Assembly (NCBI RefSeq): GCF_014648175.1
Contig: NZ_BMQP01000008.1
Span: 1 to 64,000, forward strand
Source: Planobispora rosea
Lineage (GTDB): Bacteria; Actinomycetota; Actinomycetes; Streptosporangiales; Streptosporangiaceae
Length of the DNA: 64,000 bases
Direction: 5' to 3'
Position numbers and translations under genes: made by a program. The stretch's first letter is position 1. The number at the start of each line of letters is the position of its first letter. The notes beneath the pieces were generated by a model. That model was given only the letters and a program-made list of their open reading frames with translations. It ran no database searches and was not told the DNA's origin. Of this stretch, positions 16,152 through 25,774 are shown in pieces.

Positions 16152-16601
16152 ATGACGCGATGGCTGGATGAGAACGAGCAGCGGACCTGGCGGGCCTTCC
16201 TGGCGGCCTCGCAGCGGATCCAGGAGGACCTCGACCGCCAGCTGCAGCGGGATTCGGGCATGCCGCACGCCTACTACGCCATTCTCGTACGGCTGTCGGA
16301 GGCGCCCGGACGCAGGATGCGGATGAGCGAGCTGGCGACGGTGGCCAACTCCTCGCAGAGCCGGCTCTCGCACGCGGTGGCGCGGCTGGAGGAGCGCGGC
16401 TGGGTCCGGCGGGAGCCATGCCCGGCCGACCGGCGGGTGAGCTGGGCCGTGCTCACGGACGAGGGGTTCGCGGCGCTCGCCGCGGCCGCCCCGGGCCACG
16501 TCGGAGCGGTACGGCGGAGCCTGTTCGACCGGATCTCCCCCGGGCAGGCCGAACAGCTCGCGGCGATATGCGCGGCGATCCTGCGCGATCCCGACTCCTG
16601 A
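16152..16601 (+). CDS. MarR-family transcriptional regulator
   Basis: This 149-residue winged helix begins with the actinobacterial signature WLDENEQRTWRAFL. The HTH is MRMSELATVANSSQSRLSHAVARLEERGWV and the wing is REPCPADRRVSWAVLTDEG with the conserved D-R. A DUF-free, typical-length member. It is divergent from the VOC gene and separated from it by a 12-bp perfect palindrome. It probably senses an aromatic or aldehyde compound handled by that enzyme, though the ligand cannot be inferred. Confidence 0.88.
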   Translation: MTRWLDENEQRTWRAFLAASQRIQEDLDRQLQRDSGMPHAYYAILVRLSEAPGRRMRMSELATVANSSQSRLSHAVARLEERGWVRREPCPADRRVSWAVLTDEGFAALAAAAPGHVGAVRRSLFDRISPGQAEQLAAICAAILRDPDS

Positions 16602-16654
16602 CGTACCGTTGCCCCCGACCACTCGACAGCCGACTCGACAGGGGGACACGGCGA

Positions 16655-16894
16655 ATGACGGAGGCCTCTCTCGCCCGCGCCGAAACGACGATCCGGACCG
16701 GCACCGGATACGAGGCGGACCGCGCGCTCTTCCGGACCGTCCACGAGGTCGCGGTGGAGTACGCCGGGGCGGCCGTGCCGCGGGTGACCGCCGTGCTCCG
16801 GCACCGGCTGAACGGGGTGCCGGGCCTGGACGGGCCGGAGCTCCTCCGGATCGCGGAGGAGATCAGCGTGGGCCGGGATCCCTCCGGCCTGTAG
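16655..16894 (+). CDS. Small hypothetical protein
   Basis: The 79-residue acidic protein starts at the ATG at 16655, preceded by a GGGGGACACGG purine stretch. Predicted to be mostly helical (ASLARAETTIRTGTGYEADRAL, then HEVAVEYAGAAVPRVTAVLRHRL), with no membrane segment or recognised motif. Its last 32 bases overlap the 3' end of the convergent ROK gene. The reading frame follows a MarR gene by 53 bases and may be co-transcribed with it. Function unknown. Confidence 0.5.
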   Translation: MTEASLARAETTIRTGTGYEADRALFRTVHEVAVEYAGAAVPRVTAVLRHRLNGVPGLDGPELLRIAEEISVGRDPSGL

Positions 16895-18170
16895 CCATGT
16901 GGCGCCCGGGGTCGGCGACGACCCGCTGGAGGACCCGCCCGGCGGCGCCGAGGGTGGCCGCGTCGGCGCCGAGCCGTGAGACGGCCAGTTCCGGTACGGC
17001 CCGGCGCATCGCCCCCAGCCGGCCGGCCATGGTGTCGCGGGCCGGGCCGGAGATCCAGGGGAACAGCGGGGCGAAGACCCCGCCCAGCACGATCGTGCCG
17101 GGATCGAGCAGGTTGATCGCCGAGGTGAGGGCGATCCCCAGCGCGTTCCCGGCACGCTCGCAGGCTCGCAGCGCGGACGCGTCGCCCTCCTGAAGGCGGC
17201 GGACCAGCTCCGCCAGGGCGGGAGGGACGCCGGACCCGGCGCCCGGCCCCGCTCCCGGCCCGGACCCCGGCAGGTCCGCGCCGGGCGCCGGGAGAGAGGC
17301 CGGGAGGTCCAGCCCGGCGGCGCGGAGCAGGGCCTCCTGGCCGGCGTACTGCTCCAGGCAGCCCCGGCCGCCGCAGCGGCAGGCCGGGCCGTCCGGAGTG
17401 ACGATCACGTGCCCCAGTTCCCCGGCGAGGCCGCGGGTGCCCCGGAAGAGCGTCCCCCCGACCACCAGTCCGGCGCCGATGCCGATCTCCCCGGACACGT
17501 GCAGGAAGTCGTCGGGCGCCGAGCCGAACCAGAGTTCCCCCAGCGCGGCGAGGTTGGCCTCGTTCTCCACCTCCACGGGGAACTTCCCGGGGAACTCCCC
17601 GGGGGGCCGCTCGCCCACCTCGCCGGTGAGGCCGTCCATGAGGTCTCCGACGCGGACGTCGCGCCAGCCGAGGTTCGGCGCGCTGTGCAGCAGGCCGCCG
17701 TCCACCGGGCCGGGGACCGCGAGCGTGGAACCGGCGATCGTCAGGCCCGCCGCGCGGGCTTCATCCACAGCCTTGTGGATAAGTTTTCGCAGGTGGGTAA
17801 GGGTCTCTGCGGGTGTGCACGCCCGGTTGTCCACAGCCTGTGCACAGCGCAGCCGTACGGCGAGCGTGAGATCCACGACGCATACGGAGAGGTAGTCGAC
17901 GTTGATTTCCAGCCCGAGCGCCGCGACCCGCTCGCCGCTCAGGGCGAGCGTCGTGCCCGGCCGGCCGCGCTCGCCGTCCCGGAGCGTCCCCGTCTCGGTC
18001 ACCATGCCCGCCGCGATCAGGTCGCCGACCATCTTGGAGACGGTGGTCTTGGTCAGCCCGGTGATCTCGGCCAGCGCGGCCCGGGTGACCGGCCCGCTCC
18101 GGCGGATCTCGGAGAGGACCACCCCGAGGTTGCGTGCGCGCATCGAGTCGTGCCGTACGGCCTGCGTCAT
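16863..18170 (-). CDS. xylR: ROK-family transcriptional repressor, XylR-type
   Basis: The 435-residue protein has an N-terminal HTH ([26 protein letters not shown]) followed by a ROK sugar-kinase-like domain. The domain includes the glucokinase-type ATP region and the zinc motif [19 protein letters not shown] (CxCGxxGCxE). A Pro/Gly/Ala-rich insert (about 20 residues, [19 protein letters not shown]) interrupts the domain near residue 320. Divergent from xylA-xylB, it is the expected xylose-responsive repressor. The ATG at 18170 is chosen; further upstream in-frame starts fall in a short 15-bp repeat region (about 18190-18240) and seem unlikely. Confidence 0.88.
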   Translation of the reverse strand: MTQAVRHDSMRARNLGVVLSEIRRSGPVTRAALAEITGLTKTTVSKMVGDLIAAGMVTETGTLRDGERGRPGTTLALSGERVAALGLEINVDYLSVCVVDLTLAVRLRCAQAVDNRACTPAETLTHLRKLIHKAVDEARAAGLTIAGSTLAVPGPVDGGLLHSAPNLGWRDVRVGDLMDGLTGEVGERPPGEFPGKFPVEVENEANLAALGELWFGSAPDDFLHVSGEIGIGAGLVVGGTLFRGTRGLAGELGHVIVTPDGPACRCGGRGCLEQYAGQEALLRAAGLDLPASLPAPGADLPGSGPGAGPGAGSGVPPALAELVRRLQEGDASALRACERAGNALGIALTSAINLLDPGTIVLGGVFAPLFPWISGPARDTMAGRLGAMRRAVPELAVSRLGADAATLGAAGRVLQRVVADPGRHMATGRRDPGPR

Positions 18171-18320
18171 GGAACCCCGCGTCGTCATCGAACCCACCGT
18201 CGTCGAACTCACCGTCGTCGAACCCGGTGCCATCGGACCGGGTGTCATGGAACCACCTGCGGAACCCGGCGGGGCCGCCCGGTATCCGACCCCTTGACGT
18301 TCTCACTCTCTCGACCCATA

Positions 18321-18343
18321 TTAAATCCATAACGTGGATTAAA
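18321..18343. promoter_or_regulatory. Putative XylR/ROK operator before xylA
   Basis: TTAAATCC (18321-18328) and GGATTAAA (18336-18343) form an imperfect dyad with perfect inner arms AATCC/GGATT and a 7-base spacer. It ends 2 bases before the GGAGG ribosome binding site of xylA (18346-18350), so a bound repressor would block transcription or initiation. The AT-rich dyad stands out in this region and faces the divergent ROK gene. Confidence 0.6.
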
Positions 18344-18358
18344 TCGGAGGAACGCCTC

Positions 18359-19510
18359 ATGAACGCCTACACGCCCACCCCGCAGGACCGCTTCACCTTC
18401 GGCCTGTGGACGGTCGGATGGCAGGCCCGCGACCCGTTCGGTGACGCCACCCGGGCCGCGCTCGATCCGGTGGAGACCGTCCACCGGCTGGCCGGGCTCG
18501 GCGCGTACGGCGTGACCTTCCACGACGACGACCTGCTGGCCGTCGAGCCCGACCGGGACAAGGCGATCGAGCGGTTCAAGGGGGCGCTGGCCGAGACCGG
18601 ACTGAAGGTCCCGATGGCCACCACCAACCTGTTCACCCACCCCGTCTTCAAGGACGGCGCGTTCACCAGCAACGACCGCGACGTCCGGCGCTACGCGCTG
18701 CGCAAGGTGATCCGCAACATCGACCTCGCCGCCGAACTGGGTGCGACCACCTACGTCTGCTGGGGCGGGCGCGAGGGCGCCGAGTCCGACGCCGCCAAGG
18801 ACGTCAAGGCCGCGCTCGACCGCTACAAGGAGGGGCTCGACCTGCTGACCTCCTACGTGATCGACAAGGGCTACGACATCCGCTTCGCCCTGGAGCCCAA
18901 GCCGAACGAGCCGCGCGGCGACATCCTGCTGCCGACCGTCGGCCACGCGCTGGCCTTCATCAACGAGCTGGAGCACCCCGAGCGGGTCGGCCTCAACCCC
19001 GAGGTGGGCCACGAGCAGATGGCCGGGCTGAATTTCGTGCACGGCATCGCCCAGGCGCTCTGGCAGGGCAAGCTCTTCCACATCGACCTCAACGGCCAGC
19101 ACGGTCCCAAGTACGACCAGGACCTGATCTTCGGTCACGGTGACGTGAAGAGCGCGTTCTTCCTGGTGGACCTGCTGGAGAACGAGGGCTACGACGGCCC
19201 CCGGCACTTCGACTACAAGCCGCTGCGCACCGACGACGCCGCCGACGTCTGGGAGTCGGCCGCCGCGAACATGCGCACCTACCTGATCCTGAAGGAGAAG
19301 TCCAAGGCCTTCCGCGCCGACCCCGAGGTGCAGGCGGCGCTGGCCGCCAGCCGGGTCGGCGAGCTGGCGCAGCCCACGCTGGCTTCGGGCGAGACCCTTG
19401 AGGACCTGGCCCGCGACGACTTCGACCTGGACGCCGCGGCCGAGCGCGGCTTCCACTTCACCCGCCTGAACCAGCTCGCCCTGGAGCACCTGCTCGGGGT
19501 GCGCGGATGA
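18359..19510 (+). CDS. xylA: Xylose isomerase
   Basis: This converts D-xylose to D-xylulose. The 383-residue protein matches the class I (Streptomyces-type) enzymes in length and sequence. It has [11 protein letters not shown] at the start, the catalytic pair His55 and Asp58 in VTFHDDDLL, and metal and substrate ligands in [25 protein letters not shown] and [17 protein letters not shown]. The ATG at 18359 has GGAGG eight bases upstream. It is the first gene of the xylA-xylB operon (4-base overlap), controlled by the ROK repressor. Confidence 0.97.
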   Translation: MNAYTPTPQDRFTFGLWTVGWQARDPFGDATRAALDPVETVHRLAGLGAYGVTFHDDDLLAVEPDRDKAIERFKGALAETGLKVPMATTNLFTHPVFKDGAFTSNDRDVRRYALRKVIRNIDLAAELGATTYVCWGGREGAESDAAKDVKAALDRYKEGLDLLTSYVIDKGYDIRFALEPKPNEPRGDILLPTVGHALAFINELEHPERVGLNPEVGHEQMAGLNFVHGIAQALWQGKLFHIDLNGQHGPKYDQDLIFGHGDVKSAFFLVDLLENEGYDGPRHFDYKPLRTDDAADVWESAAANMRTYLILKEKSKAFRADPEVQAALAASRVGELAQPTLASGETLEDLARDDFDLDAAAERGFHFTRLNQLALEHLLGVRG

Positions 19511-20916
19511 CGCTCGTGGCCGGGGTGGACTCCTCCACCCAGAGCTGCAAGGTGGTGGTCCGGGACACGGAGACGGGCGCCCTGGTACGGCAGGGCAGGG
19601 CGGCCCACCCGGAGGGCACCGAGGTCGATCCCGAGGCCTGGTGGACGGCGCTGGGCGAGGCGGTCGCCCGGGCGGGCGGGCTGGACGACGTCGCGGCGGT
19701 GAGCGTGGCGGCGCAGCAGCACGGCATGGTCTGCCTCGACGAGTCCGGAAATGTCGTGAGAAAGGCGTTGCTCTGGAACGATACCCGGTCGGCGCGCGCC
19801 GCCGTGGACCTGGTGGACGAGCTGGGCGGGCCGGCGAAGTGGGCCGAGGCGGTCGGCAGCGTGCCGGTCGCGTCGTTCACCGTGAGCAAGCTGCGCTGGT
19901 TGGCCGAGCACGAGCCGGACAACGCCCGCCGCACCGTGTCGGTGTGCCTGCCGCACGACTGGCTGACGTGGCGCCTGGGCGGGGCGTCCGGGGAGATCGC
20001 CACCGACCGGGGTGACGCCTCCGGGACCGGCTACTGGTCCCCCGCGGCCGGGGAGTACCGGACCGACCTGCTCCAGGCCGCCCTGGGCTCCGTACCCGGG
20101 CTGCCCCGGGTGCTGGGCCCCCGGGAGAGCGCGGGCGAGTTACGCGCCCGTCCGGGGGGGACGGACGCCGCAGCGCCGGCCCGGGGGCCGGCGCTGCTCG
20201 CACCGGGCACCGGGGACAACATGGCGGCCGCCCTCGGGGTCGGGGCGCGGCCCGGGGACGTGGTGGTCTCGATCGGGACGTCGGGGACGGCGTTCGCGGT
20301 GGCGGAGAGGCCGAACGCGGACCCGACCGGGGCCGTGGCCGGGTTCGCCGACGCCACCGGGCGGTTCCTGCCCCTGGTGTGCACGCTCAACGCGGCCCGG
20401 GTGCTCGACGCCGCCGCCCGGCTGCTGGGCGTGGACCTCGACCGCCTGGGCGAGCTGGCCCTCTCGGCTCCCGCCGGAGCCGGGGGGCTGGTCTGCGTGC
20501 CGTACCTGGAGGGGGAGCGCACCCCGAACCTGCCCGACGCCACCGGGTCGCTGCACGGGCTGACCCTGGCCACCTCGACCCCGGCCCACCTGGCCAGGGC
20601 CGCGGTGGAGGGCATGCTCTGCCACCTGGCCGACGCCTTCGACGCCCTGGGGCTGGACCCGGCCCGGGTGCTGCTCATCGGGGGCGGCGCCAGGTCGGAG
20701 GCGGTACGGCGGATCGCCCCCGCGGTCTTCGGACGGCCGGTGCTGGTGCCCGAGCCCGGGGAGTACGTCGCCGACGGCGCGGCCCGGCAGGCCGCCTGGC
20801 TGCTGGCCGGGGGCGACGAGCCGCCCGCCTGGGAGACGGGCCGGGCCGGACGCTACGAGGCCGACGCCGTCCCCGAGATCAGGACACGTTACGCCGAGGC
20901 CCGTCACCAGGGTTGA
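19507..20916 (+). CDS. xylB: Xylulokinase
   Basis: This phosphorylates D-xylulose to xylulose 5-phosphate for the pentose phosphate pathway. The 469-residue FGGY-family kinase begins [15 protein letters not shown] (phosphate-binding loop 1). It contains [23 protein letters not shown] and the second ATPase motif [11 protein letters not shown]. The C-terminal adenosine motif is [15 protein letters not shown]. It starts at an ATG overlapping the xylA stop by 4 bases, so it is translationally coupled. Confidence 0.95.
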   Translation: MTLVAGVDSSTQSCKVVVRDTETGALVRQGRAAHPEGTEVDPEAWWTALGEAVARAGGLDDVAAVSVAAQQHGMVCLDESGNVVRKALLWNDTRSARAAVDLVDELGGPAKWAEAVGSVPVASFTVSKLRWLAEHEPDNARRTVSVCLPHDWLTWRLGGASGEIATDRGDASGTGYWSPAAGEYRTDLLQAALGSVPGLPRVLGPRESAGELRARPGGTDAAAPARGPALLAPGTGDNMAAALGVGARPGDVVVSIGTSGTAFAVAERPNADPTGAVAGFADATGRFLPLVCTLNAARVLDAAARLLGVDLDRLGELALSAPAGAGGLVCVPYLEGERTPNLPDATGSLHGLTLATSTPAHLARAAVEGMLCHLADAFDALGLDPARVLLIGGGARSEAVRRIAPAVFGRPVLVPEPGEYVADGAARQAAWLLAGGDEPPAWETGRAGRYEADAVPEIRTRYAEARHQG

Positions 20917-21188
20917 CCGCCGCACTCCCGCGCCGCTCTCCGCCGCGCTGCTGCTCGCCGTACCGGCGCGAGCAGCGGAAGGCGCAGGGAGATCAGGGAA
21001 GCGGGAGGCTGCGGTGAGTCGGGGCTGACCGCCGTGCTCCCGCGCCGGGCAGGTGCGCGGGGTTCCCGAGGCCGGGGCCGAGGGCGGGCGGGGCCGCTGT
21101 GAGGGCCCGGGGGTCAGGGGTGGGATCAGGGTCGGGTCAGGGGTCGCTCCGGATGTTCGGAGAGGCGTTTCCGGGACAGGGTGGGACC

Positions 21189-21908
21189 ATGCTCCGGTTG
21201 AAGACGCTCCTCCCCCTGATCGCCTGCGCGGGAATCCTGCTGGCGGTCGTCGGGGCCGTGGTCGGGCAGCTCGACCCCGACCCGTACCTCGACCCGCTCA
21301 ACCTGACGGTCAGCGAGTACGCCGTGCTGGACCGGGGCGGGGCCACCGAGTTCTCCATGATGGCGCTGGGAGTCGGATCGCTCGCGCTGGTGGCGGGTCT
21401 GCGGATGGCGCAGGCTCCGACGGGCGCGGTGGCGGAGCGGCTGATGCTGGTGTGGAGCGGGGCGCTCCTGCTCATCGCGGTCGTGCCGACCACCGCGCCG
21501 GGGCTGGCCATGGACCTGGGCGCCCAGGTGCACCGCTACGTGTCGATCACCGCGTTCACGGTGATGCCGGTGGCGGGGGCGATGATGGCCGCGCGGTTCG
21601 GCCGGGACGAGCGGTGGCGTGCGGTGGCCAGGCCGCTGGAGTGGCTGGCGCTGGCCGGGGGGTTCGGGCTGCTGGCGATCACCTACGTGGCGCTGCCGGG
21701 GGACCGGGTGCTGATCGGCCTGGTGGAGCGGGTGCTGCTGGGCACCGAGGTCGCGCTGGTGGGTGTGCTGGCCGTACGGCTCGCTCAGCTGACCTGGCCG
21801 CGGGCGGCCCGCCTGCCGTGGAACCCGCGGGGCTCGCGGCTCGCCCGCCTGGCGCGGAGCGCGCAGGGCTCGCAGGGCTCACAGAGGTCGCGAGTCGCCC
21901 TGGGGTGA
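21189..21908 (+). CDS. DUF998-like integral membrane protein
   Basis: The 239-residue protein has about six hydrophobic segments between residues 7 and 205. The pattern around DPYLDPLNLTVSEYAVLDRGG after TM1 matches the DUF998 family (YD/LSEYA near the first loop). The start at ATG 21189 follows AGGGTGGGACC; upstream in-frame codons lie in low-complexity GC-rich sequence. The C-terminus is a basic tail with AQGSQGSQRS repeats. Function unknown. The 272-bp gap after xylB shows nothing clear, so it is probably transcribed separately. Confidence 0.7.
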   Translation: MLRLKTLLPLIACAGILLAVVGAVVGQLDPDPYLDPLNLTVSEYAVLDRGGATEFSMMALGVGSLALVAGLRMAQAPTGAVAERLMLVWSGALLLIAVVPTTAPGLAMDLGAQVHRYVSITAFTVMPVAGAMMAARFGRDERWRAVARPLEWLALAGGFGLLAITYVALPGDRVLIGLVERVLLGTEVALVGVLAVRLAQLTWPRAARLPWNPRGSRLARLARSAQGSQGSQRSRVALG

Positions 21909-22052
21909 CCCGTCCGCACCCGCTCGTACCTCCTCGTACCTCACTGTTCACGCCGGGCTCGCCCTGCCGTACCTTACCGTTTGCGCTGGTCTGATCCTTC
22001 TGTGCCCCATCGGTCGCGCTGCGCCGACTTGTCACTCCTCATGACTATTTCA

Positions 22053-22102
22053 TGACATGTCACAAATAGGACACAGATATCTGGCCTAGTCAGTGCTATC
22101 CT
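22053..22102 (+). promoter_or_regulatory. Palindrome and possible -10 upstream of the first conservon
   Basis: TGACATGTCA (22053-22062) is a perfect 10-bp palindrome, preceded by a related TCATGA copy at 22039-22044. TATCCT (22097-22102) resembles a -10 hexamer about 72 bases before cvnA. The AT content is locally high. I cannot identify the binding protein or a good -35. Confidence 0.4.
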
Positions 22103-22173
22103 CGTCGCCGATCTAGCGATCGCCCGGAGGGGTTCCCTCCTCCGGCGCCCCCGGACCGAACCGTCGAGGTGAC

Positions 22174-24549
22174 ATGGCATCGAGCAGGTCCATCCGGTTC
22201 AAGGTCTCCGTGCTCCTGGCGATCCCGCTGACCTCGCTGGTGGCGCTGTGGGCCTTCGCCGCGACCACGACCGTGGGCGCCGCGGTGGAGCGGCTCGACG
22301 TGGTCACCCTGAACGGTGCCATCATCAGACCTGCCGACCTGCTCCTGGGCAATCTCCAGCGGGAACACCTCCTGTCGGCCGAATACCTGGCCACCCGGTC
22401 GGAAGCGGACCGTTCCACGCTCCTCGGCCAGCGCGTGGCGACCGACCAGGCCCGTGCCCGGCTCCGTGAGGAGTCGTCGGACGACGCGGTGCAGTCGGCT
22501 CTCACCCCGCAGCTGAAGGACCTCTTCGGCAGGATGATGGAGCGTGTCGAGCGGCTCGACGTCATCCGCGCCAAGGTCGACGAGGGGGGCATCAGGCTTC
22601 CCGAACTCGCCGAGGAGTTCGGGGAGATGCCCGACGTGTTCCAGCGGCTCACCAACGGCATGACGATCGGGAACGCCCCCGAGGCGCGCGCCGTGGTCAC
22701 GATCGCCTACGCCAAGGACATCCTCAGCAGGCAGCGCGCGCTCGCCGCCGGGGCGCTGGTGATGGACCGGCCGCTGGCGAGGGACGAGGCGCGCCTGTTC
22801 TCCCGGCTCTCCGTCACGCACGCCTTCCTCATGCGGCAGGGCCTGGGGGACCTCCGGACGGAGGCGCTGCGCGCCCCCTTCGCCGAGGTGGCGGCCTCGA
22901 AGCTGCACACCCGCTTCAACGACATGGAGAAGCGCCTGCTGGCCGGGACCGAGGTGCAGCACAGCGAGTGGCGGTCCGTCACCGACGAGCTGGAGGCGGC
23001 CTTCCAGACCCGGATCAGCATGGCCAACGCCCTCATGGTCGAACGGTCGACCCCCGCGGCCGTCGCCATCTTCGTCAGGGCCGGCGTCGCGGGCGCCATC
23101 GGTCTCATCGCGGTCGTCGCGTCGCTGATCATCTCCTACCGGGTGGGCCGCGGGCTCACCCGGGAGCTGGCCGGGGTACGGCGGGCCGCCGCGGAGATGG
23201 CCGAGGTGCGGCTCCCCCGCGTCATGGAGAAGCTGCGCCGCGGCCAGGAGGTGGACGTCGCGGCGGAGGTGTCCGTGCTGGAGCGGCTGGGCAGCACCGC
23301 CGAGGTCCACGACGTCGCCGCCGCCTTCGACAGCGTCCAGCGCCGCGCCCTGGACGCCGCCGTGGAGCAGGCCAAACTGCGCGAGGGCGTCGCCCGGTCC
23401 TTCCAGAATCTCGCCCGGCGCAAGCAGAGCCTGCTGCAGCGCCAGCTCAAGCTGCTCGACTCGATGCAGAAGCAGGCCGAGGATCCCGAGACGCTGGCGA
23501 ACCTCTTCACGCTCGACCACCTCACCACCCGCATGCGCCGGCACGCCGAGGGCCTGGTGATCCTCTCGGGCGGGGCGGCGGGCCGCAAGTGGCGCTCCGC
23601 GGTGCCGATGGAGGACGTGCTGCGCGGCGCGGCCGCCCAGGTCGAGGACTACGCCCGGGTGCGGATCTACCCGATGCCGGACAGCACGCTGACCGGCGGC
23701 GCGGTGGCGGACATGATGCACCTGTTCGCCGAGGTCATCGAGAACGCCGCGGTCTTCTCCCCGCCCGGCAGCGAGGTGTCGATCCGGGGCGAGCTGGTGG
23801 GCCGGGGCTTCGCGGTCGAGATCGAGGACCGGGGGCTCGGCCTGGAGCGGGAGAAGCGCGAGGCGATCAACACCCGGCTGGCCACCCCGCCGGAGTTCGA
23901 CCCGGCGGAGACCGACCGCCTGGGTTTCGCGGTGGTCGGCCTGCTGGCCGCCCGGTACGGGGTCAGCGTGTCCCTGCGGCCCTCGCCGTACGGGGGGACC
24001 ACGGTGGTCGCCCTGATCCCCGAGACGCTGCTGGGCGAGCGGGAGTCGGCGCGGCCGGTGACCGGTGAGCCGGCGGGGCGCTCCGGGAAGGCGGGGAACC
24101 CGGTGAGCGCGGAGCTCTCGAAGATCGGCGAGGGTGCCGGCGGGAGCACGCGGCAGCCCGGGAGCGGTCCGGGGAACGGGCACACCGAACCCGGTGAGCT
24201 CCGTGAACTCCGCGAGTTCCGTGAGATCGCGGAACCCGTCCCGCTCGCCGGACAGATCCCGGCGCGGGCGCACTCCGCGATGGACGCCTGGCGGACGCCT
24301 CAGCGGCGCAACGGCGGGCTGCCCCGCCGGGTACGCCAGGCGAACATGTCGCCGCAGTTGCGGCAGCGGCCCGAGGCGGTTCCACCGGCCGGGGAAGAGG
24401 CGCAGGTCTCCGTCCCCACGGTCGAGGCGGAGCCCTCCGGGACCGGAGAGAGGTCGCCTGAAGAGGCGAGGGCGTTGCTGAGCTCGCTGCAGTCGGGGTG
24501 GCGTCGCGGGCGGTCGGAGAGCGAACACACTGGTGGGGAAGGGGCTTGA
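22174..24549 (+). CDS. cvnA: CvnA-type sensor histidine kinase with nitrate/nitrite-sensing-like domain
   Basis: The 791-residue kinase heads the first conservon. TM1 lies at about 11-33 and TM2 at about 302-322, bracketing an extracytoplasmic NIT-like helical domain. A HAMP-like segment follows, then the conservon His region LDHLTTRMRRHAEGLVIL. The ATPase has VIENAAVFSPPGSEV (N-box), IEDRGLGL and DRLGFAVVGLLAARYG. The tail of about 170 residues is disordered, with a LPRRVRQANMSPQLRQ motif near residue 716 that recurs in the second CvnA. It overlaps the next gene and acts with the roadblock and DUF742 partners at the membrane. Confidence 0.9.
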   Translation: MASSRSIRFKVSVLLAIPLTSLVALWAFAATTTVGAAVERLDVVTLNGAIIRPADLLLGNLQREHLLSAEYLATRSEADRSTLLGQRVATDQARARLREESSDDAVQSALTPQLKDLFGRMMERVERLDVIRAKVDEGGIRLPELAEEFGEMPDVFQRLTNGMTIGNAPEARAVVTIAYAKDILSRQRALAAGALVMDRPLARDEARLFSRLSVTHAFLMRQGLGDLRTEALRAPFAEVAASKLHTRFNDMEKRLLAGTEVQHSEWRSVTDELEAAFQTRISMANALMVERSTPAAVAIFVRAGVAGAIGLIAVVASLIISYRVGRGLTRELAGVRRAAAEMAEVRLPRVMEKLRRGQEVDVAAEVSVLERLGSTAEVHDVAAAFDSVQRRALDAAVEQAKLREGVARSFQNLARRKQSLLQRQLKLLDSMQKQAEDPETLANLFTLDHLTTRMRRHAEGLVILSGGAAGRKWRSAVPMEDVLRGAAAQVEDYARVRIYPMPDSTLTGGAVADMMHLFAEVIENAAVFSPPGSEVSIRGELVGRGFAVEIEDRGLGLEREKREAINTRLATPPEFDPAETDRLGFAVVGLLAARYGVSVSLRPSPYGGTTVVALIPETLLGERESARPVTGEPAGRSGKAGNPVSAELSKIGEGAGGSTRQPGSGPGNGHTEPGELRELREFREIAEPVPLAGQIPARAHSAMDAWRTPQRRNGGLPRRVRQANMSPQLRQRPEAVPPAGEEAQVSVPTVEAEPSGTGERSPEEARALLSSLQSGWRRGRSESEHTGGEGA

Positions 24550-24943
24550 CCACGTGCCGGGTGAGCTGTACTGGCTTCTGGATGATTTCGTCACGAGCGT
24601 GGCGGACGTCTCACACGCGCTGATCCTGTCCAACGACGGGCTGCAGATGGCCTCGTCGAGAGGGCTGAGCAAGGAGGACGCCGACCACCTGGCGGCGGTG
24701 GCCTCGGGCTTTCAGAGCCTGGCCAAGGGGACGAGCCTGCAGTTCGGCGGCGGAGCCGTACGGCAGACGATGGTGGAGATGGACTCCGCGTTCCTCTTCG
24801 TCACCGCGGCGGGCCAGGGCAGCTGCCTGTGCGTCATGACGACGGGAGCGGCCGACGTCGGCCTGATCGCCTACGAGATGGCCCGCCTGGTCGGCAGGGT
24901 CGGTCAGCACCTGGCCACCGAACCCCGGAAGGCGGGCCAATGA
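24533..24943 (+). CDS. cvnB: CvnB, roadblock/LC7 domain protein
   Basis: The 136-residue Roadblock/LC7-fold protein is built around ELYWLLDDFVTSVADVSHAL, ILSNDGLQMASSRGL and DSAFLFVTAAGQGSCLCVM. In conservons CvnB joins the kinase and a small GTPase in a membrane complex resembling eukaryotic GPCR signalling. The GTG at 24533 lies inside the end of cvnA and gives an N-terminus (GKGLDHVPGEL) that lines up with CvnB of the second cluster; a GTG at 24554 is the alternative. It overlaps cvnC by 4 bases. Confidence 0.9.
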   Translation: MGKGLDHVPGELYWLLDDFVTSVADVSHALILSNDGLQMASSRGLSKEDADHLAAVASGFQSLAKGTSLQFGGGAVRQTMVEMDSAFLFVTAAGQGSCLCVMTTGAADVGLIAYEMARLVGRVGQHLATEPRKAGQ

Positions 24944-25311
24944 GCGGCGACTTCGAGTGGATCGACGAGGAGGCGGGGCCGGTCGTCCGTCCCTACGCCA
25001 TGACCGGCGGACGGACCAAGCCGTCCTCGACGGCGTTCGACCTGCTGTCGATGGTGGTGGCGACGGGCGCGGAGATCTCGCCCCGAGCGCACCTCAGCTC
25101 GCAGCACCGGCGGTTGCTCGGGCTGGTCGGCCGGGCCCGGCCGATCGCGGAGATCGCCTCGGACATCGAGCTGCCGGTCGGGGTGATCCGGGTGCTGCTG
25201 GGAGACCTGCTGGACCAGGGGCTGATCCTGGTCCGCCAGCCGATGCCCGCGGCCACCTCGCCCGCGGAGAGCCTGCTCCTGGAAGTGATCAACGGCCTCC
25301 GTGCCCTGTAG
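24940..25311 (+). CDS. cvnC: CvnC, DUF742 winged-helix protein
   Basis: The 123-residue protein has the DUF742 opening WIDEEAGPVVRPYAMTGGRT, a central winged-helix-like region (RRLLGLVGRARPIAEIASDI, GVIRVLLGDLLDQGLI) and the near-invariant ending INGLRAL. Its ATG overlaps the cvnB stop. In complete conservons a cvnD GTPase begins within the last codons of this gene. Here no GTPase follows, and the terminal codons are instead duplicated just downstream. Confidence 0.9.
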   Translation: MSGDFEWIDEEAGPVVRPYAMTGGRTKPSSTAFDLLSMVVATGAEISPRAHLSSQHRRLLGLVGRARPIAEIASDIELPVGVIRVLLGDLLDQGLILVRQPMPAATSPAESLLLEVINGLRAL

Positions 25312-25340
25312 GAGTGATCAACGGCCTCCGTGCCCTGTAG
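25285..25340. repeat. 29-bp tandem duplication of the end of cvnC
   Basis: The 27 bases coding VINGLRAL plus stop at 25285-25311 recur exactly at 25314-25340, a 29-bp period. The second copy is out of frame with the gene and is not translated from it. This is the place where cvnD would begin in an intact conservon, so the duplication may be the scar of its loss. Confidence 0.85.
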
Positions 25341-25774
25341 ACGGGGCGCCTCCCCGCACCGCGTAACGTGGCATGACGTGGCATGACGTGGTCTGAACGT
25401 GACATGACCTGACGCGGCGTGGGCGCCGTCCCCGCTGGGACCGCTGTCCGCGCCCGACGGCGGTCCCGGCCGGGAAGCGGTACGCCGGAGAGGCGGGCCG
25501 CACGCGATAGCCATACATTTCTTCCTTCTCGGTACGTTAGAGGGGGAATATGGAGTGTTTTGAAAGCATATGAGCCGCCACTTTTTGTGTGAATTGCGGC
25601 AGTAAAGTGATTTGTTTCTGAATCGCTGACGGGTCTGGACGGAATGAAGTGACCGATGTGAAAATCGGTCGTGCTTCCGAGATGACGCTCGGTGATCCTG
25701 GGTTAACCGAGGGGAATCGAGGGAGTTCATCGGCATTGTGCCGATACCAGCCCATTCGCGAGAAAGGGAAACAT
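25341..25774. promoter_or_regulatory. Lasso-cluster upstream region: CATG repeats, hairpins and AT-rich promoter
   Basis: No gene is visible here. Decamers ACGTGGCATG are repeated at 25366-25375 and 25376-25385, with decayed copies to 25406. From about 25515 the DNA becomes AT-rich, as expected for the promoter of the lasso operon. Two perfect hairpins lie in the probable leader: GACCGAT/ATCGGTC (25651-25657 and 25664-25670) and ATCGGC/GCCGAT (25729-25734 and 25740-25745). The palindrome GGTTAACC sits at 25701-25708. The ribosome site AAAGGGAA (25763-25770 area) serves the precursor gene. Confidence 0.55.

Noticed and set aside
18190-18248. Longer N-terminus of the ROK regulator
   Set aside because: The extra codons come from a short repeat (CCGTCGTCGAAC-type units) and give a Met/Thr/Ser-rich tail not seen in ROK repressors.
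20917-21188. Gene in the gap after xylB
   Set aside because: No frame with a convincing start, ribosome site or codon pattern was seen; I find nothing there.
22096-24672. Long open frame (858 codons) on the minus strand opposite cvnA
   Set aside because: It is antisense to a clear histidine kinase, has no family motifs, and its composition is the usual shadow of GC-rich codon bias.
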